Part shown: positions 1 through 5,701 of the stretch, piece after piece
Numbering within the stretch: position 1 is the first letter of the stretch
Layout of the letters: every line of letters begins with the position of its first letter
NCBI RefSeq assembly: GCF_020741395.1
Contig: NZ_DYZA01000085.1
Coordinates: 1-5,735, forward strand
Source of the DNA: Mailhella massiliensis
Lineage (GTDB): Bacteria; Desulfobacterota; Desulfovibrionia; Desulfovibrionales; Desulfovibrionaceae
Length of the DNA stretch: 5,735 bases
Direction of reading: 5' to 3'
Notes under the pieces: model-generated
Told to the model about the DNA's origin: nothing
The model's database searches: none
The model's input: the letters and a program-made list of their open reading frames with translations, nothing else
Program-made: the position numbers and the translations under genes

Positions 1-313
1 GTGGTTCCAGAACGGAACGAGCGGCGGAAAAAAGCCGCAGGGCTTGGGAGGGGCGGGTTTATAATATCTTGAAATGTCGAAAATTATTTTTTTGACAAAA
101 ATGAGAAGCCGAATTCAGGCCGGAAAAAACCAAAAGAAAAAAAGAACAATCTTACCGAAGCCGGTTAATTTTTTATGCAGCGACACTTCATGCGGGATAA
201 CAGAGCGGAAATTTTTGGGGCAGGCATAATACTTTATTTTTCCTGTGTTAACGAGTATACTAGCCCATCGCTGAAAAAAGGCCTGTCCGCGCTGGCGGCC
301 ACACGGAGGTACA
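1..313. other. Upstream intergenic region, mostly AT-rich, no gene recognised
   Basis: No reading frame here has both a ribosome binding site and recognisable protein content. All three forward frames are open from base 1 and stop between about 62 and 95, so the first 60-95 bases could hold the tail of an upstream gene, but the frame cannot be decided. Visible elements are a small hairpin GCGGC/GCCGC (21-25 with 34-38), an isolated TATAAT (60-65) without a matching -35, an isolated TTGACA (92-97) without a -10 at the right distance, and a 4-bp hairpin ACCG/CGGT (154-165) followed by TAATTTTTT, which is at best a weak terminator. The stretch from about 60 to 250 is clearly richer in A and T than the genes. 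No known riboswitch fold was recognised. Confidence 0.6.
233..261 (+). promoter_or_regulatory. Candidate sigma70-type promoter for the HMGL-Cache gene
   Basis: The -10 hexamer TATACT (256-261) matches the consensus at five of six positions. At a 17-base spacing the -35 position holds TTTATT (233-238), which matches only three of six. Transcription would begin near 268 and leave a leader of about 45 bases before the ATG at 314. The -10 is convincing but the -35 is poor, so an activator or another start site is possible. A second -10-like hexamer, CATAAT, lies at 225-230 without a -35. Confidence 0.3.
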
Positions 314-2143
314 ATGATTCTTTTCAAGAAAAGTTCCGAGCGCAGTCTTCACCTGGAAGAGAGGGCAGACCCTCAGCTTTACCGGGAACTTTTCCCCTAC
401 ACGAGGATAGGACGTATCGGCTTTGACGGCACCATCATCGCCCCCCGTCCGGCAGATCCCTGCTTTATCACAGACACCACCTTCCGCGACGGGCAGCAGG
501 CCCGGCCGCCGTACACGGTAAAGCAGATCGCCCATATTTTCGACCTCCTGCACAAGCTCGGCGGCAAGAGCGGGCTCATCCAGGCTTCGGAATTCTTCAT
601 GTATTCCGCCAAGGACCGCAAAGCTATCGAGACCTGCCGCGCGCGCGGCTATCGCTTCCCCCGGGTGACGGGCTGGATACGCGCGAAGGAAGAGGATCTG
701 CGCATTGCCCGCGACATGGAGTTCGATGAGGTGGGGCTGCTCACCAGCGTGTCGGACTATCATATTTACCTTAAATTAGGGAAGACCCGGCAGCAGGCCA
801 TGGAGGATTATCTGCGCATCGTGGAGCGTGCCCTGGAGTGGGGTATAGTGCCGCGCTGCCACTTTGAAGATGTCACCCGTGCGGACATACACGGCTTCTG
901 TCTGCCTTTTGCTTCACGCCTTATGGAACTTGCCCATAAGGCATCCATGCCGGTGAAGATACGCCTGTGCGATACCATGGGCTTCGGCGTGCCCTATGCC
1001 GGGGCGGCCCTTCCGCGCTCGGTGCAGGGTATTGTGCGCGCCTTTACCGACGAGGCGGGGGTGCCCGGCCAGTGGCTGGAGTGGCACGGACACAACGACT
1101 TCCACAAGGTGCTGGTCAACGGTGTTACCGCGTGGTTATACGGCTGCACCGCGGTCAACGGCGCGCTGCTCGGCTTCGGTGAACGCACGGGCAACACGCC
1201 CGTGGAAGCCCTGGTCATGGAATATATTTCCCTTACCGGCAACGACGATGTTGCCGATACCACGGTGATTTCCGAGATAGCCGAATACTTTGCCAAAGAG
1301 CTGGAGTACGTCATTCCCCCGAATTACCCCTTCGTGGGGAGCGACTTCAACGCCACGAGCGCGGGCGTGCATGTGGACGGGCTCGCCAAAAACGAAGAAA
1401 TCTACAATATCTTCGATACGGCGAAGATACTCAACCGCCCCGTGCCCATCATCATTACCGACAAGTCCGGTCGTGCGGGCGTAGCGTACTGGATCAACAG
1501 CAACATCGAGCTCGACGAAAGCCGCCATGTGACCAAGAAGCATCCTGCGGTGGGCCAGATCTACAACGCAATCATGCAGGCCTACGAAGCCGGGCGCAAC
1601 ACCTCCTTCTCCAATAAGGAAATGTTGGCCCTTGTGCGTCAGTACATGCCCGAGCTCTTCGTTTCCGAGCTGCAGAAGCTCAAGCGGGTGGCGAGCCGCC
1701 TTGCTTCCGGCATCATGACGCGCCTTGCCGAGGCATGCCGTGCGAGCCTTTCTCAGGAGGAACGCAACCAGGCGCTGCAGAGCTTTGCCGATCATTATCC
1801 CTACATTCAGTTCATCACCCTTACCGACGCAAAGGGCAGGCTGCTCAAGGCCGTGGTGGCGGATGAGGCCAATACCGGCAAGTACGGGCACCTGCCCGAT
1901 CCGGGCTACGACTATTCCGACCGCGGCTGGTTCAAGATGCCCATGCAGGACGGCGAGCTTCATGTGACAGACGTGTACCAGTCCCAGTACACCGGCGCGC
2001 TCATCCTTTCCGTTTCCCAGGCAGTGACGGATGAGAAGGATGAAATCGTGGGCGTTCTGTGCGGCGACATACAGCTTGAAGAGATACTCAAGCATACCGA
2101 CGATCTGGAGGCGGAGGAAAAGAACAGCTCCGAGCAGATGTAG
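314..2143 (+). CDS. HMGL-like (isopropylmalate/citramalate/homocitrate synthase-type) enzyme with C-terminal PDC/Cache domain
   Basis: A 609-residue protein of the DRE-TIM metallolyase superfamily, whose members make or break a C-C bond next to a 2-oxo acid with a divalent metal. The barrel spans roughly residues 45-330. It shows DTTFRDGQQ (54-62, with Arg58 and Asp59 at the catalytic and metal positions), FED (184-186), the metal motif HGHND (258-262) and GFGERTGN (287-294). The FVGSDFNATSAGVHVDG stretch (340-356) is the accessory region seen in isopropylmalate and homocitrate synthases. Residues about 466-593 do not resemble the LeuA leucine-binding domain. They match PDC/Cache sensors instead, with YSDRGWF (534-540), VTDVYQSQYTG (551-561) and GVLCGDI (580-586). 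No signal peptide or membrane helix is visible, so the whole protein should be cytosolic. GGAGGT (305-310) lies only a few bases before the ATG. The substrate cannot be read from sequence: pyruvate plus acetyl-CoA (citramalate) or another 2-oxo acid are options. The superfamily call is firm, the exact reaction is not. Confidence 0.88.
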   Translation: MILFKKSSERSLHLEERADPQLYRELFPYTRIGRIGFDGTIIAPRPADPCFITDTTFRDGQQARPPYTVKQIAHIFDLLHKLGGKSGLIQASEFFMYSAKDRKAIETCRARGYRFPRVTGWIRAKEEDLRIARDMEFDEVGLLTSVSDYHIYLKLGKTRQQAMEDYLRIVERALEWGIVPRCHFEDVTRADIHGFCLPFASRLMELAHKASMPVKIRLCDTMGFGVPYAGAALPRSVQGIVRAFTDEAGVPGQWLEWHGHNDFHKVLVNGVTAWLYGCTAVNGALLGFGERTGNTPVEALVMEYISLTGNDDVADTTVISEIAEYFAKELEYVIPPNYPFVGSDFNATSAGVHVDGLAKNEEIYNIFDTAKILNRPVPIIITDKSGRAGVAYWINSNIELDESRHVTKKHPAVGQIYNAIMQAYEAGRNTSFSNKEMLALVRQYMPELFVSELQKLKRVASRLASGIMTRLAEACRASLSQEERNQALQSFADHYPYIQFITLTDAKGRLLKAVVADEANTGKYGHLPDPGYDYSDRGWFKMPMQDGELHVTDVYQSQYTGALILSVSQAVTDEKDEIVGVLCGDIQLEEILKHTDDLEAEEKNSSEQM

Positions 2144-2157
2144 GTTTTTTTCTTTTC

Positions 2158-2177
2158 GGGGGGGCTTCGGCCCCCTC
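2158..2177. other. UUCG-capped GC hairpin just after the HMGL-Cache gene
   Basis: An 8-bp stem (2158-2165 with 2170-2177, one G-T pair) closes a TTCG tetraloop, a very stable RNA hairpin. Its T-rich run (2145-2156) lies before the stem rather than after it, so it is not a standard intrinsic terminator on the + strand, and on the - strand the stem would be followed by A residues. It may protect the 3' end of the upstream mRNA or help stall polymerase ahead of the terminator at 2191. Confidence 0.5.
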
Positions 2178-2190
2178 GTCGTATGCGCGC

Positions 2191-2225
2191 CCGCCGCGTC
2201 TCAGACGGGGCGCGGTGGATTTTTT
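2191..2225 (+). terminator. Intrinsic terminator of the HMGL-Cache gene
   Basis: CCGCCGCG (2191-2198) pairs with CGCGGTGG (2211-2218) to form an 8-bp stem with one wobble and a 12-base loop, followed at once by ATTTTTT (2219-2225). This is a classic GC stem plus T-tract. An overlapping alternative fold pairs 2186-2192 with 2208-2214 and 2197-2200 with 2204-2207. It would separate the stem from the T-tract, so the two folds compete. The terminator makes separate transcription of the serine dehydratase likely. Confidence 0.7.
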
Positions 2226-2274
2226 CCGGCCTTCCCGCATCCATGTCAAACGGATATCTACCTGAGGATTTGCC

Positions 2275-3642
2275 ATGCGGCCCATCACCACGTCGATCTT
2301 TTCTCTGTTCAAGGTCGGGCCAGGCCCGTCGAGCTCGCACACCATAGGCCCCATGACGGCGGGCCGCCTTTTTTCCACGGACTGCGCCGCGCTGCCCCGC
2401 GAAGTGCTGGCCCGTGCCGCGCGCATACGGGTGCGCCTTTTCGGTTCCCTGAGCGCCACGGGCGAGGGGCACGGTACCGATGCCGCCGTGCTCGCGGGTA
2501 TTCTCGGCGTGCGGCCGGAAGACTGCCCGCAGGGGTTTCTGGCAAAGCTTTCCTCGGAGCCTTCCAAGGAGTACCGGGTGGAACTCGGCGTGGGGAGCGC
2601 CCTTGTTTCCCTCTCCGACATTGTGCACGACGCTATCGTGCACAAGTACTCCTACAGCAATACGCTCCTTGCGGAACTTCACGATGCGCAAGGAGCGGTA
2701 CTTTTTGAAAAGGCTTACTATTCCGTGGGTGGGGGATTCGTCCAGTGGGACGGGTGGAAGGCTCCGGAACTGGGAGAGCCCGTTTATCCCTACGGCAACA
2801 TGAAGGAGCTTCGGGATATTGTCCGCAGCCATGGCCTGAATATTTATGAAATCATGCTGGCCAATGAATCGGCCATTACCGGGGCCTCACGCACCTCCAT
2901 CATCGACGGTCTGAACGATCTTTTAGACAGGATGGAGGAATCGGTGAAGCACGGGCTGGAGGGCAGCGGATATCTTGCCGGGCCGCTCAAGGTGGAGCGC
3001 AAGGCGCACATGCTGCGCGAACGGGCGCTGGCCCTTCAGGATTCTCCGGTCAAGTTCCTTGCCGGACTCAATGCCTACGCCTTCGCCGCTTCGGAAGAAA
3101 ACGCCTCGGGCGGCGTTATCGTCACCGCGCCCACCTGCGGCTCTGCGGGCGTCATGCCCGCCCTGGTGTACGCCATGCGCCACGATATGTTCATAGGCGA
3201 CCGCGCCATACGCGAGGGCTTTCTCGCAGCGGCCGCGGTGGGCTTCATCGCCAAGCACAACGCCAGCATCGCCGGCGCGGAAGTGGGCTGTCAGGGGGAA
3301 ATAGGCGTGGCCTCCGCCATGGCCGCCGCCATGTTCACCGACGCCCAGGGCAATCCTTCCCGCTATGTGGAAAACGCCGCCGAGGTGGCCCTGGAGCATC
3401 ACCTCGGCATCACCTGCGACCCCGTGGGCGGCTATGTGCAGATCCCCTGCATCGAGCGCAACGCCATGGGCGCGGTGAAGGCCTTCAACGCCTCCCTCAT
3501 CAGTACGGGTACGCGACCGGAGGCGCACAGGGTTTCCCTGGATGCGGCCATTGCCGCCATGGCGGAAACCGGCAGGGAAATGAGCCATAAATTCAAGGAA
3601 ACTTCCATGGGCGGCCTTGCCGTGAGCATGGTCACTTGCTGA
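2275..3642 (+). CDS. sdaA: L-serine dehydratase (L-serine ammonia-lyase), iron-sulfur type, single chain
   Basis: This 455-residue cytosolic enzyme deaminates L-serine to pyruvate and ammonia with an oxygen-labile [4Fe-4S] cluster and no PLP. The N-terminal beta-type domain (about 1-160) opens with the family signature GPGPSSSHTIGPM (15-27). The alpha-type catalytic domain follows, with SGGVIVTAPTCGSAGVMPA (278-296). Likely cluster cysteines are Cys339 (VGCQGEIG), Cys381 (CDPVGG) and Cys392 (PCIERN). Their 42- and 11-residue spacing agrees with the Legionella enzyme as I recall it (343, 385, 396). The last residue is Cys455. In the Legionella structure the C-terminal cysteine occupies the fourth iron and acts as an internal competitive inhibitor that serine displaces, so the same control is expected here. 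GAGG (2264-2267) sits well before the ATG. No strong promoter is visible in the short gap after the terminator at 2191-2225, although GATATC (2253-2258) is a poor -10 candidate. Length is normal for the one-polypeptide form, and nothing is truncated. Confidence 0.96.
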   Translation: MRPITTSIFSLFKVGPGPSSSHTIGPMTAGRLFSTDCAALPREVLARAARIRVRLFGSLSATGEGHGTDAAVLAGILGVRPEDCPQGFLAKLSSEPSKEYRVELGVGSALVSLSDIVHDAIVHKYSYSNTLLAELHDAQGAVLFEKAYYSVGGGFVQWDGWKAPELGEPVYPYGNMKELRDIVRSHGLNIYEIMLANESAITGASRTSIIDGLNDLLDRMEESVKHGLEGSGYLAGPLKVERKAHMLRERALALQDSPVKFLAGLNAYAFAASEENASGGVIVTAPTCGSAGVMPALVYAMRHDMFIGDRAIREGFLAAAAVGFIAKHNASIAGAEVGCQGEIGVASAMAAAMFTDAQGNPSRYVENAAEVALEHHLGITCDPVGGYVQIPCIERNAMGAVKAFNASLISTGTRPEAHRVSLDAAIAAMAETGREMSHKFKETSMGGLAVSMVTC

Positions 3643-3643
3643 T

Positions 3644-3705
3644 GCGCAAGGCCTGCGCGGGATGCGTATCGTTTTCTCCTATTTTTGAGAAAGACTTTTT
3701 CTTTC
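3644..3705 (+). terminator. Probable terminator region after sdaA
   Basis: Two elements follow the sdaA stop. The first is a short GC hairpin GCGCA/TGCGC (3644-3648 with 3654-3658) with a T-rich stretch only after a 12-base gap. The second is TTTCTC/GAGAAA (3673-3678 with 3687-3692), followed by GAC and TTTTT (3696-3700). A competing fold pairs GAAAGA (3689-3694) with TCTTTC (3700-3705). The second stem is AT-rich and weak. Termination here is plausible because a good promoter lies just downstream, but neither hairpin is decisive. Confidence 0.35.
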
Positions 3706-3740
3706 GGGATCTAGGTAATATTTCGTTATGCGGTGCTGTC

Positions 3741-3769
3741 TTGTCAGCATGATATGAAAAAGATATAGT
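3741..3769 (+). promoter_or_regulatory. Sigma70-type promoter for the dsbA-like/ribF unit
   Basis: TTGTCA (3741-3746) and TATAGT (3764-3769) each match the consensus at five of six positions and are separated by the ideal 17 bases. Transcription should begin near 3776, giving a leader of only about 13 bases in which AAGGAG (3777-3782) sits almost at the 5' end. This is the best promoter match in the window, and it precedes a well-supported gene. Confidence 0.6.
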
Positions 3770-3788
3770 CGCGCAAAAGGAGCTTAGC

Positions 3789-4601
3789 ATGTCTTTTTTT
3801 CGTCATATATGTTTTGCGCTTGTCTTTTTTTCCGGTGCGCTCATGGCGCCCGGGGGCGCTTATGCCGCCCCTGCGACCGTGCCTGCGGCCGATCCGGCCG
3901 CGCAGCTTGAGGCTCTTTTGCGCGAACATCCCGAGCTTATCCTGAACGTGCTGAAACAGCACAGCGAGGAAGTGCTTGATATTGTGCAGATGGGATCGGA
4001 CAAGAGGCGGCGCGCCGTTTTGCGTGACCAGTGGGAGAAGGACATAACAGAGCCCAAGCAGGTGGCCCTCCAGGGCAGACCCGCAGGCGGCCCAGACAAT
4101 GCGCCTGTGACCATCATAGCGTTTTCCGACTTCGTGTGCGCCTACTGCCATCAGGCCGCGTATACCGTGGGCAATCTCATGAAGCGCTATCCGGGCAAGA
4201 TACGCCTTATTTTCAAGCAGGTGCCCAAAACGGAATCGGGGCGCATTGCCGGGGAATGGTTCATCGCCGCCTATCAGATGGACAAAGCCAAGGCTTGGAA
4301 AATGTACGCGCTGGTGTTCGACCGCCAGAAGCAGGTGGAGGAGAACGCTCTTGCGACGCTTCGTACCATTGCCGCGGAAGTGGGGTATGATGCGAAGGCT
4401 CTGGAAGCCTCGGTCAAGAGCAAGGCCAAGGAGCTGGACTCCATGCTCGCCGGCGATGCCGCCGATGCGAGTGCGTTGGGCTTTGTGGGGACGCCGTATT
4501 TTCTTGTGAACAACATGGTGCTTCGCGGCGCCCTGCCCATGGAAAATTTCGCAGACGCTGTGGAAATGGCTCTGGCGAATACGAATACGGCGGCTAAGTA
4601 G
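3789..4601 (+). CDS. Exported DsbA-family thiol-disulfide oxidoreductase, ScsC-like
   Basis: This 270-residue periplasmic protein is expected to oxidise, reduce or isomerise disulfides in exported proteins. A signal peptide is visible: a short charged start, a hydrophobic run (about 7-20) and an AYA cleavage motif (24-26). Residues about 36-68 form a predicted helical segment (LEALLREHPELILNVLKQH) like the N-terminal region of ScsC-type proteins, where it drives oligomerisation. The thioredoxin-like fold with a helical insert begins near 106. It carries the active site CAYC (117-120) after FSDFV and the cis-proline motif GTPY (234-237). DsbA of E. coli has CPHC, so the dipeptide here is different and redox behaviour cannot be inferred. 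AAGGAG lies six bases before the ATG, which supports this start. ribF follows after four bases, so the two are probably cotranscribed. No DsbB, DsbD or other Scs partner is in the window. The family is sure; the role as oxidase, isomerase or reductase is open. Confidence 0.9.
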   Translation: MSFFRHICFALVFFSGALMAPGGAYAAPATVPAADPAAQLEALLREHPELILNVLKQHSEEVLDIVQMGSDKRRRAVLRDQWEKDITEPKQVALQGRPAGGPDNAPVTIIAFSDFVCAYCHQAAYTVGNLMKRYPGKIRLIFKQVPKTESGRIAGEWFIAAYQMDKAKAWKMYALVFDRQKQVEENALATLRTIAAEVGYDAKALEASVKSKAKELDSMLAGDAADASALGFVGTPYFLVNNMVLRGALPMENFADAVEMALANTNTAAK

Positions 4602-4605
4602 TCCC

Positions 4606-5535
4606 ATGCACACTGCTTCCGACCCGAAAGCGCTGCGCGAACAGGCAGCGTGGGACAGGTGTACGGCCACTGTCGGTAATTTCGACGGCGTCCATCTCGG
4701 CCATCAGGAACTTCTCCGCCGCACGGTGGAGCACGCCCATGCAGCGGGCATGCCCGCCGTTGCCGTCACTTTCAATCCTCATCCGGCCACGGTGTTGTGC
4801 CCCCGCGCCCCCAAGGTGCTGTGCTCCACGGCCCAGCGCCTGGAATACATGGAACAGGCAGGCGTGGACGCCGTGCTGGTTATGCCTTTCAGTCGGGAAC
4901 TGGCCTCGCGGAGCGCGGGCGATTTCTGCCGCGAGGTGCTTCTGGACGCCCTTTGCGTGCGCGACCTGTTCATCGGCTATGATTTTCGCATGGGCAGCGA
5001 CCATGCCGGGGCGGATGAGCTGAGAGGCTTTTTTTCCCAGGTTACCCAGGTACAGGCCGTGCTGAAGGAAGGCGCCCCCGTGAGCTCCACACGCATCCGC
5101 AAGGCCCTTGCCGAAGGCAGGTTGGAAGAGGCGAACCGCCTTCTCGGCAGGCCTTTTTCCGTGCAGGGGGAAGTGGTGCATGGGGAAGGGCGGGGCGGCC
5201 CGCTGCTCGGCATCCCCACCGCCAATCTGGACGTGCCCCACACCCAGGCCATGACGGCCCCGGCTGTGTACGCCACATCGGCCCGTCTCCTGGGTGACGA
5301 AGGCGCTGGGGAATGGCAGATGTCCGTGACGAGCTTCTGCAGGAACCCCACTTTCGACGGTTCCTCGCTGACTCTGGAAACGCATATCATGGATTTTTCC
5401 GGGGATATTTACGGGCGCGGGCTTGAAGTGCGCTTTCTCGCCCTGCTTCGCAAGGATCGCCGTTTCGACGGGCTGGAAGCGCTTAAAGCGCAGCTTCACG
5501 CCGATATGGACGAGAGAAGGGGCCTGCCCCTGTAG
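4606..5535 (+). CDS. ribF: Bifunctional riboflavin kinase / FAD synthetase
   Basis: This 309-residue cytosolic enzyme phosphorylates riboflavin to FMN and then adenylylates FMN to FAD. The N-terminal nucleotidyltransferase domain (about 18-175) has GNFDGVHLGH (24-33, with the HxGH motif), FNPHP (56-60), IGYDFRMG (123-130) and SSTRIR (160-165). The C-terminal kinase domain (about 180-305) has GIPTANLDV (202-210), NPTF (247-250), a likely catalytic Glu258 and MDFSGDIYG (262-270). Length is normal. Some kinase positions are atypical: GGPLLGIPTAN in place of the common GRTLGFPTAN form, with one extra residue, and SFCRNPTF in place of NIGxRPTF. The ATG follows the previous stop by four bases and has no clear Shine-Dalgarno sequence, so translation may depend on coupling to the upstream gene. 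The next in-frame Met, at 49, would remove the ATP-binding motif, so the first ATG is preferred. tRNA-Ser lies downstream. Confidence 0.96.
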   Translation: MHTASDPKALREQAAWDRCTATVGNFDGVHLGHQELLRRTVEHAHAAGMPAVAVTFNPHPATVLCPRAPKVLCSTAQRLEYMEQAGVDAVLVMPFSRELASRSAGDFCREVLLDALCVRDLFIGYDFRMGSDHAGADELRGFFSQVTQVQAVLKEGAPVSSTRIRKALAEGRLEEANRLLGRPFSVQGEVVHGEGRGGPLLGIPTANLDVPHTQAMTAPAVYATSARLLGDEGAGEWQMSVTSFCRNPTFDGSSLTLETHIMDFSGDIYGRGLEVRFLALLRKDRRFDGLEALKAQLHADMDERRGLPL

Positions 5536-5549
5536 GCCGGAAAAAAGGC

Positions 5550-5578
5550 TTGCCCGCAGACGGCTCTTCATGTAAAAG
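5550..5578 (+). promoter_or_regulatory. Candidate promoter for tRNA-Ser
   Basis: TTGCCC (5550-5555) and TAAAAG (5573-5578) are 17 bases apart and match the consensus at four of six positions each. Initiation near 5585 would precede the mature tRNA 5' end by about nine bases. The match is moderate. Read-through from ribF is the alternative, since no clear terminator lies between ribF and the tRNA. Confidence 0.3.
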
Positions 5579-5593
5579 ACAAAGACGTTCCAC

Positions 5594-5687
5594 GGAAAGG
5601 TAGCGAAGAGGCCGTAACGCGCTCGACTCGAAATCGAGTTATCGGTGATGAGCCGGTACGTGGGTTCGAATCCCACCCTTTCCGCCA
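5594..5687 (+). tRNA. tRNA-Ser (anticodon CGA)
   Basis: A complete class II tRNA. The acceptor stem is GGAAAGG (5594-5600) with CCTTTCC (5677-5683), the discriminator is G (5684), and the CCA end is encoded (5685-5687). The D-stem is GCG/CGC (5603-5605 with 5618-5620). The anticodon stem is CTCGA/TCGAG (5622-5626 with 5634-5638) around the loop CTCGAAA, giving anticodon CGA (5629-5631), which reads UCG. The long variable arm pairs ATCGG (5641-5645) with CCGGT (5653-5657), as expected for serine. The T-arm is GTGGG-TTCGAAT-CCCAC (5660-5676). All stems pair, so the gene looks functional. Confidence 0.97.
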
Positions 5688-5701
5688 GAATAGATGCTGA
5701 G

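Noticed and set aside
92..97. Perfect TTGACA as a promoter -35
   Set aside because: No acceptable -10 hexamer lies 15-19 bases downstream; the region there reads GAATTCAGGCC.
154..174. Short hairpin plus six T residues as an intrinsic terminator
   Set aside because: The stem has only four pairs (ACCG/CGGT), too weak to call without support.
175..426. Small + strand frame starting in the upstream region
   Set aside because: There is no ribosome binding site before its ATG, only a T-run, and its second half overlaps the HMGL-Cache gene out of frame.
1136..2095. Long - strand open frame (319 codons) opposite the HMGL-Cache gene
   Set aside because: It lies wholly inside a well-supported + strand gene, shows no recognisable domain, and long antisense frames are expected in GC-rich coding DNA.
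314..3642. HMGL-Cache gene and sdaA as a single operon
   Set aside because: A strong stem with a T-tract (2191-2225) and a 131-base gap separate them; read-through cannot be excluded but is not supported.
3744..4670. Long - strand open frame (308 codons) opposite the DsbA-like gene
   Set aside because: It covers the promoter and coding region of a gene with a clear signal peptide and CxxC motif, and has no family features of its own.
4594..5676. Long - strand open frame (360 codons) opposite ribF and the tRNA
   Set aside because: It begins inside the tRNA gene and runs antisense to ribF, whose motifs are unambiguous. No protein family was recognised in it.
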